From positions 1 to 64,000 of the forward strand of contig JAFQJH010000017.1 of NCBI GenBank assembly GCA_017415025.1: a stretch of 64,000 bases of DNA, given 5' to 3'. The stretch comes from Clostridia bacterium. GTDB taxonomy: Bacteria; Bacillota; Clostridia; Oscillospirales; Acutalibacteraceae. Both the position numbers and the translations under genes were made by a program. Below, piece by piece: positions 11,191-20,800 of this stretch. Position 1 is the first letter of the stretch; the number at the start of each line of letters is the position of its first letter. The notes under the pieces were generated by a model that did not search any database, was not told the origin of the DNA, and saw only the letters and a list, made by a program, of their open reading frames with translations.

Positions 11191-12185
11191 GTTAAAAACA
11201 GTTTTTGTAAAACTTTTCCTGTCATTTCGCCCTTATTTTGCTTTATCGGAATTTTATCAAGCTCGCTGTCGCAGTATTCAACCGTTTCCAATGAAGAAAA
11301 CACCTCCTGCATCAGCCGTTTATACGCCTTAAAGCTGAAATCCATCCGATTTTTATTCTCCGCACCGTCAACCATAAATCTACCGGCAAAGGTTTTTCGG
11401 CACGGCTGAATGTCGGCTTTGTGATAGTATTTATTGACAAAAATCCCGTAATGCAAATCCGGGATAATAATATGCTCCGCTCCGCCTTCAACGTTCATAG
11501 GACAAAGACAGGAAATCACATCATAACCCGCACTCAGAGCGTAGCGCCGCACTCTGTCCGTCACAAGTCTTGCGCACGCGCCCGTTCTGTCGGAAATCAC
11601 CGTCACTCTCTCGCAAGCATCAAAAGCCCGAGTGTTGACTTCAATACCGTCCGAGGTGATGCAGGTGATAAAACGCTTGTGCTCCGTACCTACATTTCCC
11701 TTCAGCTTTCCTCCCGTCTGCGACCACAGCCGTGACGAGTAGCGGTTGATTTTTGCAATGTCAATACCGGGCACATCAAGACGTGACATATCGTTATTGA
11801 TGCACTTGCAGGCGGCAAGAAAACGCACCGCGCGCTGAACAGCCGCTTTACGTTTTTCAATAAGCTCATCTGACCCGTCAAAATCGTCAAAGCATATTTC
11901 CTCGAACACATTTTTATCAAAATCGCAATATGTACCGTCGATTATGCGAAAATCCGCACGTTTACTGTAAATTCCGCCACTTCCGCAATCGGTACGGAAG
12001 TCCGTAAAATCGTATTCTCTGCATCTGAGCTCTTTTTTTATTTCATCAAAAAGCTTCTGCTTAACTGACGGGCGGTATTCCTTCACCGCATAGTTTTTCC
12101 CCGACGAAAAACAAGTCTTTGTCGCCAGAGAAAGATATCCCTTTGGTGTATAAGTCCCGTAATAAAAGCAGTCAGCCGTCATCAT
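11187..12185 (-). CDS. Duplicated P-loop-like protein (PRK06851-type) with degenerate Walker motifs
   Basis: A 332-residue soluble protein that I can place only tentatively. Two halves share an order of motifs. The N-half has YTPKGYLSL, then a dyad ending DCGSGG and FRIIDGTYCD. The C-half (from about 168) has KRFITCITSDGIEV, VISDRTGACARL, GYDVISCLCPMN and EHIIIPDLHYGIFVN. This resembles the clostridial PRK06851 family, whose halves each carry GGPGTGKSS followed by a cysteine-containing strand and a 'viIPelkiaivDGTaPH' segment. Here the first P-loop is missing and the second has become SDRTGACAR, with no GK[ST]. If the homology is right, ATPase activity is unlikely. A GGGAGGATC ribosome-binding site precedes ATGATG. 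Confidence 0.45.
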   Translation of the reverse strand: MMTADCFYYGTYTPKGYLSLATKTCFSSGKNYAVKEYRPSVKQKLFDEIKKELRCREYDFTDFRTDCGSGGIYSKRADFRIIDGTYCDFDKNVFEEICFDDFDGSDELIEKRKAAVQRAVRFLAACKCINNDMSRLDVPGIDIAKINRYSSRLWSQTGGKLKGNVGTEHKRFITCITSDGIEVNTRAFDACERVTVISDRTGACARLVTDRVRRYALSAGYDVISCLCPMNVEGGAEHIIIPDLHYGIFVNKYYHKADIQPCRKTFAGRFMVDGAENKNRMDFSFKAYKRLMQEVFSSLETVEYCDSELDKIPIKQNKGEMTGKVLQKLFLT

Positions 12186-12204
12186 CTGATCCTCCCGAAA
12201 GAAT

Positions 12205-12232
12205 ATAATATATTTTATTCAAAAATTTACAA
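12205..12232 (-). promoter_or_regulatory. Candidate promoter of the duplicated P-loop-like gene
   Basis: Minus-strand TTGTAA (12227-12232), a 16-bp spacer and TATTAT (12205-12210) lie just upstream of the ribosome-binding site. The region is very AT-rich, so chance matches are possible. Confidence 0.4.
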
Positions 12233-12240
12233 TCTCGTGC

Positions 12241-12269
12241 TTGTATGGTAAATAAGTTTGTGGTAATAT
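12241..12269 (+). promoter_or_regulatory. Candidate promoter of birA
   Basis: TTGTAT (12241-12246), a 17-bp spacer, and TAATAT (12264-12269) preceded by TGG, placed 33 bp before the birA start. It is arranged back to back with the minus-strand promoter. Confidence 0.5.
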
Positions 12270-12301
12270 ATTGCTAATAAGATAACTATCAGGGTGAAAA
12301 A

Positions 12302-13048
12302 ATGCTTGACCGCGAAAAAATAACCGCAAAGCTTAAAGATAAAACCGCCGAGGTGCTTGTTTTTGATACCGTTGGCTCAACCAATGATGTTGCAAAAAAG
12401 CTTTGTGAAGACGGTAAAGCATATCTCGTTGTCGCAAATTCGCAGACAAACGGACGAGGCAGACAGGGTAAAAGCTTCTTTTCCCCTGCTGACAGCGGAC
12501 TTTATTTTTCACTCACCGTCAACACGGACAAGCCTGATTTCAGCTTTACGGGTGTAACCTGTGCGGTATCGGTTGCTGTTACGCGTGCGATTGAAAAGCT
12601 CACCGACCTTCAGCCAAAAATCAAGTGGGTCAACGATATTTATATTGATAACAAAAAGGTCTGCGGTATCCTCGTACAAGCAGTTACCGAAAACGGCAGA
12701 ATTTCACGGCTGATTATCGGTGTGGGCATCAATATCAGCACCGCAGATTTTCCCGAGGAAATCAAAGGAATCGCAGGCGCGCTGAACAAAAACATTGACC
12801 GCAGTATTTTAACCGCAGAAATCGTCAATAATATCCGTGAGCTTATTAAAGAAAAACCGTGCAATTATCTTGACGAATACAAAGCAAAATCAAACGTTCT
12901 CGGCAAAGACATTATCTATTTTAAAGATAATATCCCCCACTCCGCAACCGCTGTTGACATTGACAGCACGGGAGGTCTTGTAGTAGAGGAAAGCGGAGAA
13001 AAAATAACGCTTACAAGCGGTGAAATCTCGTTAAGATTTCCGCTTTAA
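12302..13048 (+). CDS. birA: Biotin-[acetyl-CoA-carboxylase] ligase, monofunctional
   Basis: A 248-residue enzyme that activates biotin with ATP and attaches it to carrier-protein lysines. The biotin/ATP loop GRGRQGKSFFSP is at residues 51-62. The substrate strand KIKWVNDIYIDNKKVCGIL and the GVGINIS turn are typical. The C-terminal SH3-like domain (about 200-248) is present. The N-terminal winged helix of repressor-type BirA is missing, so it should not bind DNA. AGGGTGA precedes the ATG. Rubrerythrin follows 25 bp downstream on the same strand without a visible terminator. Confidence 0.92.
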   Translation: MLDREKITAKLKDKTAEVLVFDTVGSTNDVAKKLCEDGKAYLVVANSQTNGRGRQGKSFFSPADSGLYFSLTVNTDKPDFSFTGVTCAVSVAVTRAIEKLTDLQPKIKWVNDIYIDNKKVCGILVQAVTENGRISRLIIGVGINISTADFPEEIKGIAGALNKNIDRSILTAEIVNNIRELIKEKPCNYLDEYKAKSNVLGKDIIYFKDNIPHSATAVDIDSTGGLVVEESGEKITLTSGEISLRFPL

Positions 13049-13073
13049 ATAAAATCGAAAAGGAGAATTAATT

Positions 13074-13604
13074 ATGTACAAGGGCACAAAAACTGAAAAA
13101 AATCTTATGGAAGCTTTCGCAGGCGAATCGCAGGCAAGAAATAAGTACACATACTTTGCAAGCGTAGCAAAGAAGGAAGGCTACCAGCAGATCGCTGCTA
13201 TCTTTGAGCAGACAGCTAACAACGAAAAGGAGCACGCAAAGCTCTGGTTCAAGGCTCTCGGTGAGCTCGGCAACACTGCCGAAAATCTTGCAGCCGCTGC
13301 TGCAGGCGAAAACTACGAGTGGACAGATATGTATGACCGCTTTGCAAAGGACGCTGATGAGGAAGGCTTTACAGAGCTTGCTGCACAGTTCAGAGCAGTT
13401 GCCGCTATTGAAAAGACTCACGAGGAGCGTTACCGCGCACTCCTTAACAACGTTGAGATGAAGGCTGTTTTTGAGAAGGCAGAAGAGACAATGTGGGAAT
13501 GCCGCAACTGCGGTCACCTCGTTATGGGCAAGAAGGCTCCCGAGCTTTGCCCCGTATGTAAGCATCCGCAGAGTTACTTCGAGGTAAGAAAAGAGAATTA
13601 TTGA
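13074..13604 (+). CDS. rbr: Rubrerythrin
   Basis: A 176-residue peroxide-reducing enzyme of anaerobes. The N-terminal ferritin-like four-helix domain carries the diiron ligands: Glu in [21 protein letters not shown], and later ExxH in [13 protein letters not shown]. The C-terminal rubredoxin-like domain (about 138-176) binds one iron through CRNCG and CPVCK. It takes electrons from rubredoxin or NADH-linked donors to reduce H2O2. AAAGGAGA is well spaced before the ATG. The codons are strongly biased, consistent with abundant protein. It may be made by readthrough from birA or from a promoter inside birA. Confidence 0.95.
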   Translation: MYKGTKTEKNLMEAFAGESQARNKYTYFASVAKKEGYQQIAAIFEQTANNEKEHAKLWFKALGELGNTAENLAAAAAGENYEWTDMYDRFAKDADEEGFTELAAQFRAVAAIEKTHEERYRALLNNVEMKAVFEKAEETMWECRNCGHLVMGKKAPELCPVCKHPQSYFEVRKENY

Positions 13605-13628
13605 TATTAAGCAATATGCAAAAAAAAA

Positions 13629-13653
13629 GCGACTCGGTTTCGAGTCGCTTTTT
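13629..13653 (+). terminator. Bidirectional terminator between rubrerythrin and a membrane-protein gene
   Basis: GCGACTCG-GTTT-CGAGTCGC is flanked by an A-run on its left and TTTTTG on its right, so it can stop transcription from both converging units. Confidence 0.9.
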
Positions 13654-13662
13654 GTTATGCTT

Positions 13663-14352
13663 TTATTTTGCTTTCTTTTCCTTCTTCGGCTTTGCCTCTG
13701 ACGGCAAGGTGATAAAATATGCAAAAGTCCAGAGAACAACTGCAATAAAGAGGATTGCCATTGTTATTGCCGCATTGCCGAGCTGAAGCACGTCAACGTC
13801 GACTGCACCTGACATAAACATCGAGCCTATCGAAGAGACGATCTTGTTATCCCCGAGAAGTGTTTCGCCGAGGAAAGCACCGATATCAATATCACCCGCA
13901 ACGAAGGGAGCCGCAAATTTTGCAAAACAGGATATCGCACCGAAGCAGCATGCCGCACCGCCGACACCTAAGCCCATAACCGTCTTATGTGCCTGTGCAA
14001 AAAGGGCACAGCCCATTATCGTAAGTGCGATAAGAAGCGCGAGCGCGAGCAGAACAGCCGTTGCGATAAGCCAATTTTTTGTTGCAAGCATTTCTGCGGG
14101 CAGCTTATCAAAGTTGATATTAATTCCCTCAAAAGAGAACGAGCCGTCACGGATATAACCAAAAAGATCCTTTATGCTGACAGTGATTTCAAGACCGTTA
14201 TCAATGGTGTTTTCCATAAATCCCGAAAGAAGCGTATACGCGGTAGAGTCCTTCGCAACGGAAACGATAGCTCTCAGAAGCACTCTTGTAATTATACTCG
14301 GAAAAACTGCCGCCGCCAAAATAAAGGTAACAATTCTGTTAAGAATTTTCAT
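13663..14352 (-). CDS. Hypothetical membrane protein with four helices
   Basis: A 229-residue protein I do not recognise. The first hydrophobic segment is at about 5-28. A periplasmic-like region (about 35-95) follows, with SIKDLFGYIRDGSFSFEGI. Two adjacent helices are at about 95-120 and 125-150, a second outer loop ends at about 195, and there is a final helix at 197-220. The tail is KPKKEKKAK. It is the last gene of the gltX-glnS operon, 37 bp after glnS. Positive charges at both ends suggest cytoplasmic termini. No enzymatic motif was seen. Confidence 0.7.
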   Translation of the reverse strand: MKILNRIVTFILAAAVFPSIITRVLLRAIVSVAKDSTAYTLLSGFMENTIDNGLEITVSIKDLFGYIRDGSFSFEGININFDKLPAEMLATKNWLIATAVLLALALLIALTIMGCALFAQAHKTVMGLGVGGAACCFGAISCFAKFAAPFVAGDIDIGAFLGETLLGDNKIVSSIGSMFMSGAVDVDVLQLGNAAITMAILFIAVVLWTFAYFITLPSEAKPKKEKKAK

Positions 14353-14389
14353 ATCAAAACTCCTTTAAATAAGAGGTTTTCAGTAACAC

Positions 14390-16042
14390 TTATTTACCCC
14401 ACGATGAATTGAGGGCAACAGTGCGGTTGAACACAAGCTTGTCATCCGTGCTGTCCTTATCCACGCAGAAATAACCGTTACGCATAAACTGGAACACATC
14501 GCCCGCCTTGACGTTGCCGAAGCCGCCTTCAAGAAGGCAATCGTCAACAACCGTAAGTGAATTGGGGTTGAGGTCTTCCTCGTAGTCGTGCTCCTTGCCC
14601 GGCTCCTCTGCGCTGAAGAGTCTGTCATAAAGACGAGCCTCGCACTTGATGCAATCGTTAGCATTAACCCAATGAATTGTGCCCTTGACCTTTCTGCCGT
14701 CAGGTGAATTACCGCCACGGCTCTCGGGGTCGTAGGTGCAGTGCAGACAGGTAACGTTGCCGTCCTCATCAGTTTCATAAGAGTTACATTTTACAAAATA
14801 TGCACTCTTGAAGCGTACCTCATTACCGGGGAAGAGACGGAAATACTTTTTGACAGGCTCTGCCATAAAGTCATCCTGCTCAACGTAAAGCTCACGCGAG
14901 AAGGTAACCTTTCTTGTGCCCATTTCGGGATGATCGGGATGAAGCTCAACCTCAAATTCCTCTGTCTGTCCCTCGGGATAGTTGTCGATAATAACCTTAA
15001 GCGGCTTGAGAACAGCCATTGCGCGCGGTGCATTGAGGTTAAGATTATCTCTTACACAAGCCTCGATAAGACCGTAGTCAACTGTGCTGTCAGCCTTTGA
15101 AACGCCGATTCTGTTTATAAAATCACGAACGGCAGCCGCAGGATAGCCGCGGCGGCGCATACCGCAGAGTGTAATCATTCTCGGGTCATCCCAGCCTGCA
15201 ACTATACCCTTGTTGACCATTTCAAGAAGCTTACGCTTACTTGTTACGCAGTAGTTGATGTTAAGACGGGCAAACTCAATCTGTCGCGGCGGCTCGTCAA
15301 AGCCAATCTGCTCAATAAACCAATTATAAAGCGGACGGTGGTTTTCGAACTCGAGTGAGCAGAGAGAATATGTTACTCTCTCTCTTGCATCAGAAAGAGG
15401 ATGAGCAAAGTCATACATCGGATAAACGCACCACTTGTCACCCGTCTGATGATGTGAAACGTGAGAAATTCTGTAAATAACGGGGTCGCGCATATTGAGA
15501 TTCGGCGAAGACATATCAATCTTTGCGCGAAGCACCTTTTCGCCGTTGCCGAATTCGCCGTCTGTCATACGCTTGAAGAGATCCATATTCTCCTCAACGG
15601 AGCGGTTTCTGTATGGGCTTTCCTTACCCGGCTCGGTGAGTGTTCCTCTGTATTCGCGGATTTCGTCAGCGGAGAGGTCATCAACATAAGCCTTGCCGTC
15701 CTGAATGAGCTTTAATGCGCACTCGTAAACAAAATCAAAATAGCCCGAAGCGTAGTAAATGTTCTCCCACTTGAAGCCTAGCCACTGAATGTCCTCTTTG
15801 ATAGCCTCAATGTATTCAACATCCTCACGTGACGGGTTAGTATCGTCAAAACGGAGGTTGCAGATACCGTTATACTTTTCTGCAGTGCTGAAGTCGATGC
15901 AAAGAGCCTTTGCGTGGCCGATGTGGAGATAGCCGTTCGGCTCGGGCGGAAAACGTGTCTGAACGCGGGTGTTGACGCCGTTCTCCAGGTCTTCATCTAT
16001 AAAGTCGTGAATAAAATTGGAAACCTTGATTTCTTCTTCCAT
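14390..16042 (-). CDS. glnS: Glutaminyl-tRNA synthetase
   Basis: A 550-residue class I aminoacyl-tRNA synthetase. [15 protein letters not shown] contains the HIGH motif (residues 40-43). [12 protein letters not shown] is the KMSKS counterpart, and RFDDTNP with a following WLGFKWE block is typical of bacterial GlnRS. The C-terminal anticodon-binding beta-barrels are complete, ending in the EFNRTV-like segment [23 protein letters not shown] ribosome-binding site precedes the ATG. A dedicated GlnRS means Gln-tRNA(Gln) need not be made by GatCAB transamidation, and the neighbouring GltX should then be discriminating; that last point is inference. Confidence 0.95.
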   Translation of the reverse strand: MEEEIKVSNFIHDFIDEDLENGVNTRVQTRFPPEPNGYLHIGHAKALCIDFSTAEKYNGICNLRFDDTNPSREDVEYIEAIKEDIQWLGFKWENIYYASGYFDFVYECALKLIQDGKAYVDDLSADEIREYRGTLTEPGKESPYRNRSVEENMDLFKRMTDGEFGNGEKVLRAKIDMSSPNLNMRDPVIYRISHVSHHQTGDKWCVYPMYDFAHPLSDARERVTYSLCSLEFENHRPLYNWFIEQIGFDEPPRQIEFARLNINYCVTSKRKLLEMVNKGIVAGWDDPRMITLCGMRRRGYPAAAVRDFINRIGVSKADSTVDYGLIEACVRDNLNLNAPRAMAVLKPLKVIIDNYPEGQTEEFEVELHPDHPEMGTRKVTFSRELYVEQDDFMAEPVKKYFRLFPGNEVRFKSAYFVKCNSYETDEDGNVTCLHCTYDPESRGGNSPDGRKVKGTIHWVNANDCIKCEARLYDRLFSAEEPGKEHDYEEDLNPNSLTVVDDCLLEGGFGNVKAGDVFQFMRNGYFCVDKDSTDDKLVFNRTVALNSSWGK

Positions 16043-16054
16043 TTTTCTTCCCCC

Positions 16055-17716
16055 TTATTTATATTCGTTGAGTGTGCTTTCAAGTCTCGCCTTAATCTCA
16101 TCGTTGCCGAGAAGAGCAATGATTGAATGAAGGTCGGGAGTGTTACGGCGCGATGTTATTGCAACGCGGATAACCGTTGAAACGTCGCCGACGTGACCCT
16201 TGAATGCCTCGGGATTTTTCTTGTATTCCTTAACGTTCGGAGTGAAGCCGAGAGGCTCGCAAAGCTCCTTTATCTTATTGAACCAGGTGTCCTTATCATC
16301 GTTTGCATCGAACACCTTGAGGTAAGCCTCGAGAATTGCCGCCGCATCTTCCTTTGAAATGTTTTCGGGAAGAGTGTGGTCGGGAGTGTAAATCGAATTA
16401 TAGAAATAAGAAACGTAATCCTTGATTTCGTCCCATTTTGCAATATCCTTACGAGGCTTTGCGGTTCCTCTGTCGATTGAGAGGATGCCCTTTGCAAACT
16501 CCTCGTCAGCGTACATAAGGTTGTAAAGCTCCTCATCGTAAGCCTTTGCCCACTTGAGTGACTTTTCGTAAACCTCGTCAGCCGTCATAAGAGAAATAAC
16601 GTTTTTGCTGACGTCATTGAGCTTGACAAGGTCAAACAGCGCACCGCTGCCGCTCATCTTTTTAAGATTGAACGGGAAAGCCGACTGCGGAGCATCCTTG
16701 TTGGTCTTTCTCCAATCCTCAAAGTTTGAGTTAGCAATTGTGAGAAGGTACTCGATAACGCTCTCCTTCGGATAGCCGCTCTCGGTATAGAACGAAACGG
16801 AAGCCTCGGGATCCTTTCTCTTTGAAAGCTTACGCTTACCGCCGTTATCCTCCTTCATAATCGGAGAAATGTGAGCAAACTTCGGCACTCTGTATCCGCA
16901 AGCCTTAAAAAGCTGGATATGAAGCGGTACGGAAGAAATCCATTCATCACCGCGAACAACGTGAGTTGTTCTCATAAAGTGGTCGTCAACCGCGTGTGCA
17001 AAGTGGTATGTAGGAATACCGTCAGTTTTAAGAAGAACAACGTCCTGAATATTCTCGGGCATTTCAATCTTGCCCTTGATAAGGTCTTCAAACTTTATTC
17101 TGTTGTCGGGATTGCCGGGTGAGCGAAGGCGGAGTGTAAACGGCATACCGGCCTCGATATTAGCCTTCTGCTGTTCAAAAGTAAGTTCACGGCACTTTGC
17201 CCATTCGCCGAAGTAGCCCTGAATGAGAGTGCCTGCCTTTTCCTGCTCGGCACGAAGAGCTGTCAGCTCATCCTCGGAGCAGAAGCACGGGTAAGCAAGA
17301 CCCTGCTTTACAAGCGACTTTGAGATAGTCTGATAAATCTCTTTTCTGTGGCTCTGCTGATACGGGCCGTAGCTGCCGCTTTCCTCGTTAAAGCCCATAA
17401 CACCCTCGTCGGGCTGCATACCGAAATCGGTAAGACCCGTGATAATTGCGGAAACGCCGTCCTCAATCTCACGCTTTTTGTCCGTATCCTCAATGCGAAG
17501 GAAGAACACGCCGTCGTCGGTTGTTCTCGTATTAAGGCGCGCAATCATAGCCGCAAAAAGACCGCCGAGGTGGAGGAAGCCTGTCGGGCTGGGTGCAAAA
17601 CGGGAAACACGTGCGCCCTCCGATAAGCCTCGCTCGGGATATATTTTTTCATAATCCTCGGGAGTTTTTGTAATTTCGGGATACAATAACTCCGCAAGCT
17701 TTTCGTAATCTGTCAT
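16055..17716 (-). CDS. gltX: Glutamyl-tRNA synthetase
   Basis: A 553-residue class I synthetase charging tRNA(Glu). RFAPSPTGFLHLGG carries the HIGH-like HLGG at residues 49-52, and GGKRKLSKRKDPE is the KMSKS-like loop. A helical C-terminal anticodon-binding domain is present, and the protein is longer than the common ~485-residue form, like other long clostridial GltX. It is first in an operon with glnS (12 bp apart) and a membrane protein. GGAG lies 8 bases before the ATG, and a well-formed promoter sits about 50 bp upstream. Confidence 0.95.
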   Translation of the reverse strand: MTDYEKLAELLYPEITKTPEDYEKIYPERGLSEGARVSRFAPSPTGFLHLGGLFAAMIARLNTRTTDDGVFFLRIEDTDKKREIEDGVSAIITGLTDFGMQPDEGVMGFNEESGSYGPYQQSHRKEIYQTISKSLVKQGLAYPCFCSEDELTALRAEQEKAGTLIQGYFGEWAKCRELTFEQQKANIEAGMPFTLRLRSPGNPDNRIKFEDLIKGKIEMPENIQDVVLLKTDGIPTYHFAHAVDDHFMRTTHVVRGDEWISSVPLHIQLFKACGYRVPKFAHISPIMKEDNGGKRKLSKRKDPEASVSFYTESGYPKESVIEYLLTIANSNFEDWRKTNKDAPQSAFPFNLKKMSGSGALFDLVKLNDVSKNVISLMTADEVYEKSLKWAKAYDEELYNLMYADEEFAKGILSIDRGTAKPRKDIAKWDEIKDYVSYFYNSIYTPDHTLPENISKEDAAAILEAYLKVFDANDDKDTWFNKIKELCEPLGFTPNVKEYKKNPEAFKGHVGDVSTVIRVAITSRRNTPDLHSIIALLGNDEIKARLESTLNEYK

Positions 17717-17768
17717 AGATGATACTCCTTAAACGCAGGTTAAGTCTGCCTATAAATATACATATTAT

Positions 17769-17797
17769 ATTATCGCAGAAAATGAAGCAAGTATCAA
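17769..17797 (-). promoter_or_regulatory. Promoter of the gltX-glnS operon
   Basis: Minus-strand TTGATA (17792-17797) and GATAAT (17769-17774) are separated by 17 bp. The leader is only about 50 nt and has no T-box signature, so no tRNA-sensing leader is evident. Confidence 0.7.
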
Positions 17798-17830
17798 GAG
17801 TTAATTGCGAATTTTCTTGATTTTTTGCAC

Positions 17831-17867
17831 AAAAAAACACTCTGAAACTTTTGTTCCAGAGTGTTTA
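17831..17867 (-). terminator. Terminator after smc
   Basis: Reading the minus strand, AAACACTCTGGAAC pairs with GTTTCAGAGTGTTT (one mismatch) and a run of seven T follows. It lies 9 bases after the smc stop and ends the long maintenance operon. Confidence 0.85.
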
Positions 17868-17875
17868 ATACTATA

Positions 17876-20800
17876 TCAGGTAATACCAAGCTTTTTTGCC
17901 ATTTCTGCAGTCTGGAGCTCGAGCATTTTTGAAACGCCTTCCTCCTGCATCGTGATGCCGTAAAGCACGTCGGCCTCTTCCATTGTTCCTCGTCTGTGAG
18001 TGATGAGAATGAACTGAGTGTTCTGTGTCATACGTCGGACATACTGTGCGTAACGCGTAACATTGACGTCGTCAAGCGCCGCCTCAACCTCGTCAAAGAT
18101 ACAGAACGGCGACGGAGAAACCTTGAGGATTGAGAAGAGAAGTGCAATAGCCGCAAGTCCCTTTTCGCCGCCCGAAAGAAGGTCGATGTTCTGCACGTTC
18201 TTGCCCGGGGGCTGTACCTTGATTTCGATGTTGCATTCGAGCACATCGTTGAGGTTTTCAAGAATAAGCTCTGCCTTACCGCCGCCGAAGAGCTCGACAA
18301 ACGTTTCGCCGAAGTAGCTGTTGATACGCACAAACTGCTCCTTGAACTGCTCCGCCATTTTACCCGTAAGGTCGCCGATAAGACGCGTGAGCTCCTCGCG
18401 TGAACGCTCGATATCGTCAAGCTGTTCCTTCATAAACGCGTAACGCTCGGAAACCTCGGCATATTCCTCGATAGCACCGACGTTGACACTGCCGAGTGCG
18501 CGGATTTTGCCCTTGACCTCCTGCAAAGTGCGGTGAGCCTTCTGATAATCGTCAATGACAATATTCATTGCCTCTGCTTCGGATTTAGTGAGCTGATATT
18601 CGTCAAAGAGCTTGTTAATTGCATCCTCGAGCTGTTTATTCATCGTTTCCTTACGCTCTTCAAGACGCGCAAGCTCGCCGCTGATTTTTTCGCGCTCGTC
18701 CATTTTTGTTCTTTCTTCCGAACGAAGCTGTGCACTTCTTGCGTCACATTCCGTTCTCTCTTTTACAAGAGCTTCAACATCGCCCTTGGACTGTGCGCCC
18801 ATTGAACGAAGCTCTGCGGCTTTCTTTTCAAGCTCAATAATCTTATTTTCAATTTCTTTATTTGCGCTTTCGATAACCGCGATTTCACCGTTAAGGTCGT
18901 CAAGCTTACCCTCGTGGCTTGCCATACGGCGGTGGAGTAAATCAACAGCCTCACGGCGAGCCTGAATATCCTTTTCAAAAGCAAGAATTTCAAGGTTGAT
19001 TTTTGCTTCAAGCTGTGCGAGATTTTCGCGCTTTTCTTCGAGCTGTTCTCTGCCGTGAGTTACAACGTCAAGGTCAGCCTGAAGACCGCCCATCTCCTTG
19101 TTAAGCTCGTCAATTTCCGCCTGAGCCTTGGATTTCAGCTCTTCAAGGTCGGATATACGAAGGCTTGCGTTATGCTTTTCACGGCGGAGGTCTTCAAGTG
19201 CGGCATTCGCGGTATCAAGCTTACCCTCGATGAGCGAAAGCTCACTTTCCTTACGGATAACGTCCTCCTGCGTGCGCTTGAGGTCAGCCTGCGAAGCATC
19301 AAGGTCAGCCTTGATGAGCGAAAGCTCCTCGCTTAATTTTTTATATTCTTCCTGACTTATCTGCTGCTGTGCGGTAAGCTCCTGAACCTGTGCCTTAAGC
19401 TTATCCATCTCGTTACCGCGGCTGAGGATACCTGCATTGTGTCCGCGTGAACCGCCCGTCATTGAGCCGCCCGCATTGACAACCTGTCCGTCAAGGGTAA
19501 CGATTTTGAAGCGGTAGTCATATTTCTTTGCGATTGCGATTGCGCTGTCAAGATCCTCTGCAACGGCTGTTCTGCCGAGAAGCGAGCGGATAATCTCCGC
19601 ATACTGTGCCTCATATTCAAGAAGCTCGTCCGCCATATCAATAAAGCCGTAGCAATCATCAAGACCTTTTTCCGTGAACGGCTTTGATTTGACCGATGTC
19701 AGCGGAAGGAATGTTGCGCGGCCGCCCTTCTTCTCTTTAAGGAAATTAATAGCGCGCTTTGCGTCATTTTCACTGTCGGTAACAATATTCTGAATTGCCG
19801 CGCCGAGTGCGGTTTCAACCGCAACGGCATATCTGTCGCTTACGTTGATAAGCTGTGAAAGCGGACCGTGAATACCGCGCAGAAGGCCGCCCTTTGCCTC
19901 ACGGACAATGGACTTAACCGCGCCCGAATAGCCCTCCATATTCTTTTCCATATCGTCAAGAATACGAATTTTATCCTTTTTCTGCAGGATATCAAGACCG
20001 CGTGCATCAATTTCTCCCTTGAGCTTTTCAGCCTTTTCCTCACGCGACTGAACACGCAGGCTGTAGCCCGAAACGGCATTCATAATGGTTGTCGCTTCTT
20101 CGTTCATCTTGTCAAGCTCTGCCTGACACTCGTCACGCTTGCCCTCAAGCTCGGTGATGTAACCGTTTCTTGTTGAAAGAACGCCGTCAATGTTGCTGAC
20201 ACGGCCCATAATCTCTTCGATTGATGAATTAGCCGTTGTCTCTTCTATACGCTTGTCAGCAATCTGCGTTGTGATTGCTGTAATCTTCTGTGAAAGGTCG
20301 GCAATTTTATCTGAAAACTCGCTGTTTTCCGTCTTTGCCTGTGCAATATCCGTTGCCGCAAGGTCAAGCTCACGTTTCTTTGACGCTATTTCTTCGAGCA
20401 AGCCGTCGATTTCCTTTTTAGCCTCGGCAATCTCTTCGCCGAGACCCTTTTCGCTGTCAGCAGCATCGCTCATATCACGGCGGATACGCTCGATTGTCTG
20501 ATTGTTGTGAAGGATTGTATTTTTCTCAACAGAAATTTCACCGTCGATATGCACCGCCTGCTCCTCGTAAGAGGTAGCGTTCTGGCGAAGATTGTCAATA
20601 CGGACGGTAATCTCCTGACTTTTTGTGAAGATCTCTTCCGTCTCCTGCTCAATGACGTTGAGAGCGGCTTCAATTCCGTCATACTGTGCCTGTGCGATAG
20701 AGAGCTTGTCCTCCTGCTCGCGGAGCTTTGTTTTTGACGTTTCGATTGTGTGAAGCCAGAGACCGATTTCGAGCTCCTTTTTCTCGGCGGCAAGGACGAG

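Noticed and set aside
17717-17830. T-box or other tRNA-sensing leader upstream of gltX
   Set aside because: The leader is about 50 nt with no T-box sequence and no antiterminator pair.
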